Origin: Polytrichum commune
Lineage: Eukaryota > Streptophyta > Polytrichopsida > Polytrichales > Polytrichaceae
DNA: 64,000 nt
Assembly (NCBI GenBank): GCA_950295325.1
Contig: OX485806.1
Coordinates: 40,674,001-40,738,000 of the forward strand
Direction: 5' to 3'
Part shown: positions 1-11,576 of the stretch, piece by piece
Numbering within the stretch: the stretch's first letter is position 1
Layout of the letters: each line of letters opens with the position of its first letter
Program-made: the position numbers and the translations under genes
Notes under the pieces: generated by a model
The model's database searches: none
What the model saw: the letters and a program-made list of their open reading frames with translations, nothing else
Told to the model about the DNA's origin: nothing

Positions 1-2440
1 AAAGCCACCAAAAATCAGATAATAACCTTGCATTTCTGCCCCAGCTCTCACCTCTAACCTCCCGAAAATAAAAAACGAGGTGCCCATATCTGCCCCTAGG
101 GGTCTATCGGATCCGACAGTGCCCTTAGCTCTAACTTCTAACCTCACTAAGGACCATCCAGCCACACTAGGCTGGCACCAAAAATCAGATAATAACCTTA
201 CATTTCTGCCCCAACTCTCACCTTGACCCTCCCGAAAATCAAAACCGAGGTGCTCATGTCTGCCCCTAGGGGTCTGTCGGATCCGACAGTACCCCTAGCT
301 CTAACTTCTAACCTCACTAAGGACCATCCAACCACACTAGGCTGCCACCAAAAATCAGAGAATAACCTCACATTTCTGCCCCCAGCTTTCACCTTGAACC
401 TCCCGAAAATCAAAAGCGAGGTGTCCATATCTGCCCCTAGGGGTCTGTCGGATCCGACAGTGCCCCTAGCTCTAACTTCTAACTTCACTAAGGACCATCC
501 AGCCACACTAGGCTGCACCAAAAATCAGATAATAACCTTACATTTCTGCCCCAACTCTCACCTTGACCCTCCCGAAAATCAAAACCGAGGTGCTCATGTC
601 TGCCCCTAGGGGTCTGTCGGATCCGACAGTACCCCTAGCTCTAACTTCTAACCTCACTAAGGACCATCCAACCACACTAGGCTGCCACCAAAAATCAGAG
701 AATAACCTCACATTTCTGCCCCAACTCTCACCTTGAACCTCCCAAAAATCAAAAGCGAGGTGTCCATATCTGCCCCTAGGGGTCTGTCGGATCCGACAGT
801 GCCCCTAGCTCTAACTTCTAACTTCACTAAGGACCATCCAGCCACACTAGGCTGTACCAAAAATCAGATAATAACCTTACATTTCTGCCCCAACTCTCAC
901 CTTGAACCTCCCAAAAATCAAAAGCGAGGTGTCCATATCTGCCCCTAGGGGTCTGTCGGATCCGACAGTGCCCCTAGCTCTAACTTCTAACTTCACTAAG
1001 GACCATCCAGCCACACTAGGCTGTACCAAAAATCAGATAATAACCTTACATTTCTGCCCCAACTCTCACCTTGACCCTCCCGAAAATCAAAACCGAGGTG
1101 CTCATGTCTGCCCCTAGGGGTCTGTCGGATCCGACAGTACCCCTAGCTCTAACTTCTAACCTCACTAAGGACCATCCAACCACACTAGGCTGCCACCAAA
1201 AATCAGAGAATAACCTCACATTTCTGCCCCCAGCTTTCACCTTGAACCTCCCGAAAATCAAAAGCGAGGTGTCCATATCTGCCCCTAGGGGTCTGTCGGA
1301 TCCGACAGTGCCCCTAGCTCTAACTTCTAACTTCACTAAGGACCATCCAGCCACACTAGGCTGCACCAAAAATCAGATAATAACCTTACATTTCTGCCCC
1401 AACTCTCACCTTGAACCTCCCGAAAATCAAAAGCGATGTGCCCTTATCTGCCCCTAGGGGTCTGTCGGATCCGACAGTGCCCCTAGCTCTAACTTCTAAC
1501 CTCACTAAGGACCATCCAGCCACACTAGGCTGCACCAAAAATCAGATAATAACCTTACATTTCTGCCCCCAGCTCTCACCTTGAACCTCCCGAAAATCAA
1601 AAGCGAGGTGTCCATATCTGCCCCTAGGGGTCTGTCGGATCCGACAGTGCCCCTAGCTCAAACTTCTAACCTCACTAAGGACCATCCAACCACCCTAGAA
1701 AGCCATCAAAAATCAGATAATAACCTCGCATTTCTGCCCCTAGCTCTCACCTCTAACCTCCCGAAAATAAAAAGCGAGGTGCCCATATCTGCCCCTAGGG
1801 GTCTGTCGGATCCGACAGTGCCCCTAGTTCTAACTTCTAACTTCACTAAGGACTATCCAACCACCCTAGGAAGCCATCAAAAATCAGATAATAACCTCGC
1901 ATTTCTGCCCCTAGCTCTCACCTCTAACCTCCTGAAAATCAAAAGCGAGGTGCCCATATCTGCCCCTAGGGGTCTGTCAGATCCAACAATGCCCTAGCTC
2001 TAACTTCTAACCTCACTAAAGACTATCCAGCCACACTAGGAAACCACCAAAAATCAGATAATAACCTTACATTTCTGCCCCCAGCTCTCACCTTGAACCT
2101 CCCGAAAATCAAAAGCGAGGTGTCCATATCTGCCCCTAGGGGTCTGTCGGATCCGACAGTGCCCCTAGCTCAAACTTCTAACCTCACTAAGGACCATCCA
2201 ACCACCCTAGAAAGCCATCAAAAATCAGATAATAACCTCGCATTTCTGCCCCTAGCTCTCACCTCTAACCTCCCGAAAATAAAAAGCGAGGTGCGCATAT
2301 CTGCCCCTAGGGGTCTGTCGGATCCGACAGTGCCCTTAGCTCTAACTTCTAACCTCACTAAGGACCATCCACCATCCTAGGATGCCACCAAAAATCAGAT
2401 AATAACCTTACATTTCTGCCCCAGCTCTCACCTCTAACCT
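1..2440. repeat. Satellite/minisatellite array, about 14 units of about 170 bp
   Basis: A tandem array enters from the left edge and decays near 2440. The unit of about 169-170 bp can be followed by the recurring BamHI-like core GTCGGATCCGAC, seen about 14 times. Each unit also carries the dyad CCCCTAGGGG about 10 bp before it. Unit variants recur in blocks: the segment from about 223 reappears almost unchanged at about 1071, an offset of five units, which indicates higher-order duplication. Short open frames in both strands (for example 198-521 and 1046-1369) are copies of the repeat unit and are not genes. The degraded edge (2440-2540) ends in short GAACGAAC/AACCGAACCG runs. Confidence 0.95.
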
Positions 2441-2540
2441 CACTAAGGATGCTGAAAAAGAAAGCTGAAGAATGAAAGAAACGAAACGAAACGAACGAAC
2501 GAAGGAACCGAACCGAACCGCACCGCACCGCCCGCTTCAA

Positions 2541-4745
2541 CTTCCACTTCGAACCTCACTATGACCATCCAGCCACCGAAATTCATATGATCACCTCTCA
2601 TCTCTGGCCCCTAAGCTATCACATCGAACCACACTAAGAGCATCCAGCCACCCTACAAAGCCACCAAAATTTCTGCCGCCCCAACTCTCACCTTGAACCT
2701 TACTAAGGATCATCCAGCTCTCACCTCATACCTCACTAAGGAGCCCTTTGCCAACCCTAAACCAGCCATCTAAAGTCATTTGCGAGGTTCAAATTTCATC
2801 CCCCAGGGCTCTCACCTCAAACCTCTCCACGGGGCGACCACTGCCCTTCCCTCGAGTCACTCCCCCGCTCCAAATCGTGGCTGCAACCCTGCAAGCCTAG
2901 TTCAGAGGTCCGTTGTAATGCGGGGAATGATGGTAGGCTACTGCCGCGGCAGTCTTGTTCCCTTCCACTTGTGACGGTCTCATTGTGATGTCGAGTGCTT
3001 CAACGGGCCCACACTTGTTGCCTTCTCTAGCTCACGAATACAACCCCTAATTTCTAGTGCATATATGTTAACATCGACTTGAGGTTCATACCTGGGTCTC
3101 GCAAATTCTCGATAGATCATGTGATATCTCCACTTGTCTGGTCGTACCCACTCCAGCTTCCTTGCTAGCAATGTCTTCACCACTGTGAGTCTGGCTTCTC
3201 CGTATACGAGACCTTGACCGTGTGCGGTCTGGGGAGAATTCCAATGCCTTGACTGTGCTGTTTAAGCTATCATATCGTTGTTTCGGTTGTCTCATCCTAG
3301 ATGCCCTTAATTGCTTCCTGCTTGAGAAAAATGCCTTCCTCCTCCTCTTCGCCTTTGGTTTCACTAACTCTATCGGCGAGGACCCTGTCATGTAACTGAA
3401 CCGGCTTCACAAATTCTACACTTCCCTCCTATGTGAACATCACTCTATCAATGTATGTGTCTCGCCTGTATTACATCCACACTAATATTCCATCCCATAA
3501 TCTTTTTCACATAATGTCGATATGTTTTGATTACAGTCAAGTTGCTATAAACATATAAGGAATCATAAAAATGAACATTAAAAGAATGGACACGGATGTC
3601 TAATAACATTTATAGAAATAATTCAGAAGTAATCTAAAAATGAAGAATATCATGTTTTATAAAAATAAAAATGATAGTACAAATGATAATACATAATTCA
3701 AACTAAACTAATTAGAAGAAATATTCTGTATAGCCATACCTTGACGATACTCTTCCAACTAAACTAACTTATTCTAGCTTCTCCTTAAAGGTTAATGCTC
3801 TTCCCTTGCCCATTTCAATCTTCCACTCCAAAAGAAACACTTTACTTTAGGGTGTCCCTTATATCCACTAAATGGTTCACGTGGTCTCTGGTGTATTTAT
3901 AAGTACGTCACTCGGCATCCAGCCTCATGTTTGTTATTAATATATCTAATTTGGATTGGCATATGATCATGACTAACTTAAGTAACTGCTCCACTGCATT
4001 TTCAATTTTAATTCAAATTGACCCTTACCTTACACACCTTTCTGGCAAGATGTTCTACGTTTGGGAGGGAAACTTTGTTAATTCCATTTGTCTCGTATCT
4101 TTCGTGTTGTGCCTTCTTCCTTCCCATTCTACTTGTCTTCAATGCCTTAGTGCTACTGAAATACAACTTCCCTCTCTTTTTCCTTCTCTTGATATGATTT
4201 TGCATGTCAGGTATCACCCTTCCAGAGCATGTCTACTCCAACATTCCCAAAATCCTCCCTTGAACCGAACACATCTTACGGCACTCGAGAGTCCATAACT
4301 TATGATTCTAAAACAAAGGAGTTGAGTATCACGAGATCTTATACAAGTGTTCGCACGAGGGACAGTCCTATATTTAATGCCCAATTGGGTCTTTGTCATT
4401 CGTTCTATTCCTGTCTTGAAACGTCAAGTCTATCTCTAGACCTAGTTATGATACATGCTTTAAGTCGGCGCCAAATAATCAAATTTAATTGCTTGTCGAG
4501 TAGAATGTCTACCATGACTTGCACGCTGTACTTATATATATCGTGACAGCGTTACCCATCACTTTTAGACCCAAGGGCGGCTGTTTCCATATTGAAAATA
4601 TTAGTGAAGCTTTCGTTCAGAGTTCATCCATCATGTGGATCATGTCGTTGTCGTTGGCAGCCCATTTGTAATATATAGATGGCCCACAATGTTTAGAATC
4701 CTCTTTCATATTTCCATCTTGCCGCAAGGGCTCATTCCCCTTATC
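2541..4745. other. Intergenic DNA; two short related basic ORFs, no confident gene
   Basis: Positions 2541-2780 hold decayed satellite-like sequence. From 3400 to 3900 the DNA is AT-rich and featureless. Two minus-strand open stretches resemble each other: 3086-3391 and 4008-4217 each encode a Lys/Arg-rich run followed by an F-S-S-x4-L-[KR]-[AT]-S-R-M pattern. They could be decayed duplicates of one exon, but no intron pattern, partner exon or known family was recognised, so neither is called a gene. Confidence 0.4.
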
Positions 4746-7700
4746 ATGGCTCATATTCCTGCTATTGGAGACTTGGGGTTGGCTGTCCTCTATGCAGATG
4801 GTGTGAGAGTCCCAGTTACCTTTCGGATGCAAGAGGACGGTCTAGCTTACGTGACGTCCCAACGTCTGAGTATTCGGTTCGGCTTCAGAGAGGATACTAT
4901 TATTGTTGACGAGGATATTTTTGATGTTGTCACGTCAGAACTTACATACACCCTTGGTCGGGTATCGCAGCGAGATGAGAACAATAACTTGTTTTGGAGT
5001 CTTCCTCCAGGTAGTTACCGAGTGTATGGCCTCACTGATTCTCAGATGGCTGCGTCTACTGAGATCCTCACTCCTCGTAATTCCTCTACGTGCACCATTC
5101 AAACTCCTTTGCCACGTGATGTGATGGTCAAGCTCGAGCCCGGTCTCGACACGCCAATTGTAGAAAACGTTAGAGTTCAGTCTGTAATTACACTTTCTTC
5201 AGATGAAGAGGGCAGTCCCACCAAGCCCCCGCCTCAGGTTATAGTTAGTGGGAATGCTCCTAAAGTATATCCTTTGTCCCAAGAGACTGTTAGCATATTT
5301 CCATTGCTAAAACAACTTGCAGGAAGGCCGGGAAAAAAAATATTCTAAAAAAATTAGATTACTCAGTGATTAGACACGAGAGAGTAGAGTACCTTCCTGC
5401 TGAGTTCGATGGTGTCGTCATATTTGAGTTGCCACCCGCTAGTGACACGGCCGCACGGTCACAGGCCAAGTCAATGCAGGGAATGGACAAGCGTTACGAC
5501 GGCCATGTGTGGACGAAGACCATCACCACCAACATCACAAACGACTTTGGTTTGTCCTTCCGTTCTTCCGCTTGCGTTGGACACCTGCGTTGCAACAACA
5601 AGGAGTGCGAATATTTGATCCGCCGACCTCGTATTTTCGAAGTCAACGAGACAGAGTTTGAAGGTTGTACCCTCCAAGCCTTTGTAGTGGATCAAGCGCC
5701 CCCACCTGACTCTACGTTTGTTTGCAAGGTATGTAAAGAACCCCCAACATGTATTGCTACATGTGGAGCGAAAATTTATTATGTTGCTGGCAAAAACAAC
5801 CACACAAGAGCGTGCATCCACATTGGAACTCACGATCACCCTGTCAAGGTGGGCGACTACAGAGACACTAAGGCTGAGATCAGTGGCCTAATTGAAGAAC
5901 AGATCGAGAAGACTCCTCAGGCTACCAAGAGTGCACTTCTGTTGGAGGCTAGCAAAGTTCTAATTGGCAACTATCTTCTTCAATCCGATGACGCGCCACC
6001 AAAGAAGCTCACTCTGGAGGAACTTGTTCCTGTATTCGACCGGTGCAAGGACATGGCTTCCCCGAACATCCGCAACAAGGTCATGAGCTTCCGATACCTC
6101 AAAAGGTATGGTGTCATGGACTCTATCACCAAACTCCGTGGAATCAGTTTATGGGCCTTTGTTCAGGAGAACAAATTCCCTGGTCAAGGGGCTGATCTTG
6201 ACAAGGTTTTTGTCTTCAAGATGTCGGAAGTCGGGCCTGGTAGTGGGGTAGACTTGGTGAAGCGTATGCAGCCCGGCGAAGATCTGGAGAATGCTTGGAT
6301 GATGTTCGACCATGTGAAACGGGTTAGACAATGGACCACAATGGCATGCCACGTGTATGACTCCACGTATTGTCGTGTCATGACCATTGCAAGTTGTGAC
6401 ATGCAATCGGAGGACTGTGATGCCCAGATCGTTTTTTGGAAGAATCTCAATGCTGTGATGGAGAGGAATGGTGTTGTCGATACCAACTTCAAGGGTTTCA
6501 TGGCCGATAGCGCCCAGGCCAATTGGAATGCAGTTCGGGTCATATATGGCAACGGGAAGAAGGAGGACCGCATGGATGACCGGGAGAGAACCTGTCAGTT
6601 TCATTGGACCCAATCTATGGTTAAGTATACCGAGAAATACATTCCCGAAGAACTCTGGGAGCAGCACAAGAAGATGTGCCACCAATATAGGACCGCGAGG
6701 ACCATGGACGAAGCGGAAAACCTGTACCACGGGCTACGTGCATGGTGGGTATCCGCCGGGGCAGTGACAGAGAAGGCACTTGACAAACTGGAGCTTTGGC
6801 TTGCATTCTGGCATTTCCGTTATCGCCAATGGGGAGGCTTCATGACCGGGGTATGTTGTCCCAAAACTTGTTGTTTTTTTTTTCTTTCACTGTAATTTTC
6901 ACAACTCTTCTCCAATTTATAATTGCTTCCACTATGTGCATGCAGAAATTTACAGAAGGAGAACTAGCAGAAATGCCTTCATGTAATCTCGCCGAATCAA
7001 TACACAACAAGTGGCTTCAAGCGTCTGGAAATAGCGGCGGCGACCTCTATGTTGCTACCGTGGACGACTTCGTTCGAGGCTTCCTACAGGTTGTCAATTA
7101 CTACCAGTTCCTGAAAGGTGATGTCGGCGGTATAGGCCCTACAAAGAAAGAGCTCAAGCTAAGGTTGGCAGAGCGCAGGGCGAAGCAAACGGGTAATCCT
7201 TTAGTCCTCGAAGACCCCATGATGGACATGCCTGGAGCAGAAGAGTTCTGTACCCGGGTGCCTTGCATGGCTGGGGAAGAGGTATTCGGGTCCACGAAAC
7301 GGAAAGCAGATCTACCTCTTGGAGCAGAAGAGGAGTCGCACAGACCTGATAAGGTCAACTTCTCACATCCCCGTGGCTCTGGTAGGGCTGTCCGGACTCG
7401 TTCCACTAACATGCCCATAATTATTGAAGAGGATGATTCCAATGTCCCGGAAGTTGCACCCATGGCGCCATATGCCGACAATGTCGTCCCGTCCCACATC
7501 CCCGAGGGACGGATCAGCCATGTCACTGCCGTCGAGGAGACTAGGGTGAACGTGAAGGAGTGGCACATCGCTCGGTTGCCAAAGACTTCTGCCAAATGTT
7601 GTTGGGCACAGAGAGCTGTCACCAAAAAGAAGTGTACTGAGAGAATCGTAAGGGGTGCAAAATCAACCCCTGCCCCTACGTACACCGGTCTATGGCACAG

Positions 7701-8430
7701 CACTAGGAGGAATGTGAAAGAGACCACAGAGTTTTTCTTCTGCTCAGATGATATCCATAGGTGCGTTAAGGGTAGCAGGCGCAAATGGGTTGTTCAATAC
7801 TCTGCGGAACAGGAGAGACCAAGCATTCCGGATGTTTGGCCAGTGAAACTTGGCACTAACCTCAAGCAATGTGAGATCCTGGCCCTCGAGGCGGCCGGAT
7901 TCCAACTGCCGCAGAAAGTGCCAGTCTCACCCAGAAGGCTCTTTTCCACTGCACCGTCTCCGGCAAATCTAGACTCCGTGCCGGTGCCAGCAGATGCGGA
8001 CAGGTATCCTGGGAAGAGAGAAGGGAAGCTCGTTAAGCGCACCGCAACCCGTCCAAACCCTCAGCAGCGGCTATCCATGGGCTCTTCGGACTCCCTCAAA
8101 GCTCAACTCCGCTCGGTCACAATGATTCCTCACCCTGGCCATGGCTGCATCATTGCGCTAGACTCGATGATGCCACCCGATGTGACACAATACCATATCA
8201 CCATCAGTTCCCTCCCGGGTTGCACATGCCCTGCGTTCAAGAAGACAATGACCAACTTTCGAGGGCGGAATCAATTCTCGTATTGCAAGCATGTTTACTA
8301 TATTCTTTTAAAGGTCTGCCATCGCAATCCTGATGTAGACCTTTTCATCCACGCGCCAACCTTCAGCTTCAACGAGGTCAAAGTAATTCTCGAGAGTGGA
8401 ATTTTAACTCACCCTTTAGATCGGACCTAG
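4746..8430 (+). CDS. MULE/FAR1-like transposase-derived protein with SWIM zinc finger (three exons)
   Basis: Exon 1 begins at ATG 4746, chosen because it precedes a conserved-looking N-terminus, and ends near 5240. Exon 2 opens after an acceptor at 5321-5322 and runs to 6850 (donor GTATGT). Exon 3 runs 6946-8430 in phase 0. The exon 1/2 donor is uncertain. The middle of the protein has the MULE-type transposase character: a D-S-A-Q-A-N-W-N motif near 6505-6535, followed by a C-x-F-H-W pattern. The C-terminus has a SWIM finger, C-T-C-P (about 8221-8232) and C-K-H (about 8285-8293). No in-frame stops occur within the exons. Known MULE/FAR1 relatives bind DNA in the nucleus. Neither intron contains the palindromes seen in the other transposon genes here. 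Whether it is an active transposase, a domesticated gene or cargo cannot be told. Confidence 0.75.
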
Positions 8431-9009
8431 GATTTACTCTAGGAGTGTCCCTTTCTCCCATCAACATGATAGATCGATGAAGTAGTGCCTATTCATCCAT
8501 GTTTCTAATCGAGTACGACATAGACTAAGTGATATAAGATTTTCATTGAATAATTTAAGATTGTCAGCTCAATAATATAATAAATACAATCGCATGGATT
8601 ATTTTTATTCAACTCAAAATGTTGGATTACAATACTCAACTGTATCATGTGTCTCTATACATCTTGGGATCATCCTTGGTTTTCATCATCTACTTATTTA
8701 TTATATCACAATTTTACTATCATTTTTGCACTTCACGGTTCCCAAACTAAATCAGACCATTTCAAATTCAAGGCATTTATTTTATTTAGTGCCTACACAT
8801 TCCACGGAAATAGGTCCCAAATTTTTTCTATTTCTGGCATAATCTGGAATATTCTAAGTATATTCTTGTACTATTTTTAGGAAATTCTAAATTTAATATA
8901 GAATATTTCCTATTTTTACACCATTTCTGCTCTCCGCTCTCCAAATCGCCACTCTCTGCTCTCCGCTCTCTGCTCACCGCTCACATACAAGTCTCGTCCG
9001 TGCATTGTT
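8431..9009. other. Intergenic AT-rich spacer with a CTCTGCTCTCCG-type repeat
   Basis: No gene is supported. AT-rich sequence follows the MULE-like gene. A short imperfect pyrimidine repeat (CTCTGCTCTCCG and variants) lies at about 8926-8990, just before the Ty3/gypsy remnant. Confidence 0.5.
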
Positions 9010-10760
9010 GAAGATGTGGCGATACTATTTGGGGTCGCACAAAACAAAGGTCTACATGGACAATGTGTCCTAAAAGAATTTTGACATTCAACCGCAAGTG
9101 AGCGCCAAGTCATTGCGGTGGCATGATAGTTTGGCGCTTATGAAGGTGGATTTGATCCACAAACCGGACCGTGGAAATGTGGTGCCGGATGCGCGAAATA
9201 GACCGGAAGAGTTCCAAGCAATGAGAACCATCCAAACCTTGTGGCTAATGTGTGCCGGCGAAGGAAACTTGTAATGCAAGATACGGGAGGGATAAATTAA
9301 CTACCCCAAAGCACAAAAACTTTTAGGTGACTTCGGAAGAGCAAGGTGCTTAAAGAGGTTAAGTTGGTGGACGGATTGTTCAAGTGCAAGCAAAGTTGGG
9401 TGTATGTGCCACAAGGCAAGTTGAGGCTATCCGTTTTGAAGGAGGAATATGATAGTCCTATTGCCGGCCATAAAGGAGAAAGAAACAACCGCCATAGAAT
9501 GGTGTCAAAGAGGTACCGTTGGCGGTGCATAAAGGAAGATATAACCCACTTTGTGAAGGCGTGAATAAAGTGCCAAGTGAACCGAGCCTCTTACCAAAAG
9601 CAAGATGGTTTCTTGCAACCGTTGCCTATCCCGTCAGCGCCATGGCATAGTATGTGCATGGACTTGATCACAAGTTTGCCGGAGTCACATGGATATGATG
9701 CCATCTTGTTGGTGGTTGAGCGGTTTGCCAAGTTGGCACACATGGTGCCGATTGTGGGAACCGCCACCGCGTTGGAGACCGCATAGCCTTTTCTCAAAGG
9801 ATGGTTGAGGCACCACGGGTTGCCAAGAGTGATTGTGTGGGATCAAGATCCAAAGTTCACAAGTGCATTTTCAATGCATTTCTCTAAGGAGGTCGGAATG
9901 AAACTAAGGTTTAGCACGACCTTGCATTCCCAAGTGGATGAGAAAGCGGAGGATGTGAATGGAGTCTTGAAGCAATACTTGAGGAACTTGGTGGGGGCGG
10001 ACCAAGGAGATTGGGCGGACTATGTGGGTCGAGCGGAGTGTAATTGCAATGTAGCCACGCACTTGGCTACCAAGGGGTGGTCTTTGGTGGTGGCTTATGG
10101 AGTGGATGCGCTCCAACCTATTAACCTAGCTCTCGAGGGGGCACATTCAACACTAGAGTTCAACCAAGATGGTGAGGATTTGGCCAAGGATGGTGAACAA
10201 GTCTTGGAGATGACCAAGTTGTTGGTGGAGAAAGCCCGAAGGTGCTACGAAGTGCAAGTCAATGCCGGAAGACGCGAAGTGGAGAATGAGGTGGGCCAAA
10301 AGGTGTTATTGAATGTGAACAACTTCACTTAGCCGAAAGGCCTCACTCCAAAGTTCATGTCCAAAATTGGAGCTTTGTTTTCCATTGTGGAACAAGTGTT
10401 CAAGGACATGTATAAGTTGGAATTACGGCCGGAGATCAAAGTGCATCCGACATTTCATGTCTCATTACGAAAGTCATTTTAGGACGACACCTTGTGGCCC
10501 AAACACAAGCAAGTGATTAGGCCACGTCCCGACCTTGTGGACATCATTTGGAACATGAGGTAGGAGGGCATCCTCAAGTGTAGGAAGCCCAAGTGAAAAT
10601 GAAAGAAAATGTACAAAGGAGTAGTTGGTGAAATGGTGAGGATACCATGAGAAAGAAGCCGTTTGGGTAGTGACAAGAGACATGATGAACGCCAAGGAAT
10701 TGGTAAAGCACTTTGAAGAAACTAAGTCTAGACATTCCAATAAAAAGAAGCGTAGGCATT
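9010..10760 (+). pseudogene. Decayed Ty3/gypsy pol fragment: RNase H end, integrase and C-terminal region
   Basis: Reading frames broken by many stops still spell a retroelement polyprotein in order. The C-terminal RNase H edge lies at about 9010-9290. The integrase zinc-finger region is at about 9450-9590 (H-K-G-E-R, then a C-Q-V-N-R-A-S motif). The integrase core is at about 9650-10020, with M-D-L-I, then W-D-Q-D-P-K-F, then an E-x2-V-N-x-V-L-x-x-Y-L-R helix. The region after 10330 (H-P-T-F-H-V-S-L) is typical of the segment before a chromodomain. Stops interrupt at 9562, 9784, 10330, 10480 and beyond. The 5' half (gag, protease, reverse transcriptase) is absent. It is immediately followed by a polypurine-like tract and LTR-type DNA. 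Confidence 0.9.
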
Positions 10761-11576
10761 GATGAGGACATCAATCTCCTTTAGTGGGGGAGAGACGCTA
10801 GTAGCACACTTAGCTTCGAGGCTAATTGCTCCACAACATTAACTTGTTCTTTGGCTTGAGGGAATAAAGTCCAAACTTTAGTGGTGCAAAGAGAAAAGTA
10901 TGAGATGAGGTCCTAGTCTTGTACTTGTGCTTGGTTAGTGGAAGAGGGGGAATAGATATGCCAAACTAGGTTGGGTAAGCCGAGTAATTGGGGGCCATGG
11001 CTTGGAGGGGCCTTGGATAAAACCAAGAAACTTCTTAGTTGTGGGCTTGTCCGGGCGGGGACAAGGTGATGGCGCGTGCTTATAAAAGTGCTACCCGCGA
11101 GCTAACGAGAGTTGGCGCATGGGAGTCATGAACCCATGTCTCGAAAGAGCAAAGTGGGAACCGAGTCGGGCGGGACTTGGCATCACCCCCGTGCGATCGA
11201 GGCGTGGCTTAACAATGGAAAGCCATCTCGGAGTTGCAACCGAGACAACTTAGTGGAAGCGTTGAGGTCTCGCCTAGATGTATCATGTTAGGCTAGTGGA
11301 GCCTAACGGGGGAGGCCCCAAAGGAGGGGCAACCCAAGTGAGTCCCAAAGTAGGTGGGTCTAGTGTAGGTTAGGTCCTTGGATGAGAGATCCAAGGTCGC
11401 TAACGGACCACCTAGGAACGACACCTTTGGGACTATGCCAAATTTGAAGATGCATTGTGGGGGTCGCGCCCTAAGGTAAACACAATGCCGCACCATAGAG
11501 GATGGCAACTTGAGAATTGGTGTGCCGACTACGAGTATAGTCGATGAGGGCATCGACTCCGTTTGGTGGGGGTGAG
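10761..11576 (+). mobile_element. LTR-retroelement remnant: polypurine tract, TATA box and a second polypurine tract
   Basis: A tract of the form TTAGTGGGGGAGAG at about 10781-10794 is the expected polypurine primer site before a 3' LTR. The DNA after it has a TATA box (TATAAAAG, 11081-11088), as LTR promoters do. A related sequence (GATGAGGGCATCGACTCC, then GGTGGGGGTGAG) recurs at about 11543-11576, directly before the LTR that begins at 11577. Two related elements therefore seem to be joined or nested here. Exact borders of the first LTR were not resolved. Confidence 0.55.

Noticed and set aside
198-2380. Many open frames of 60-140 codons on both strands
   Set aside because: They are translations of the 170-bp satellite unit and recur with its period.
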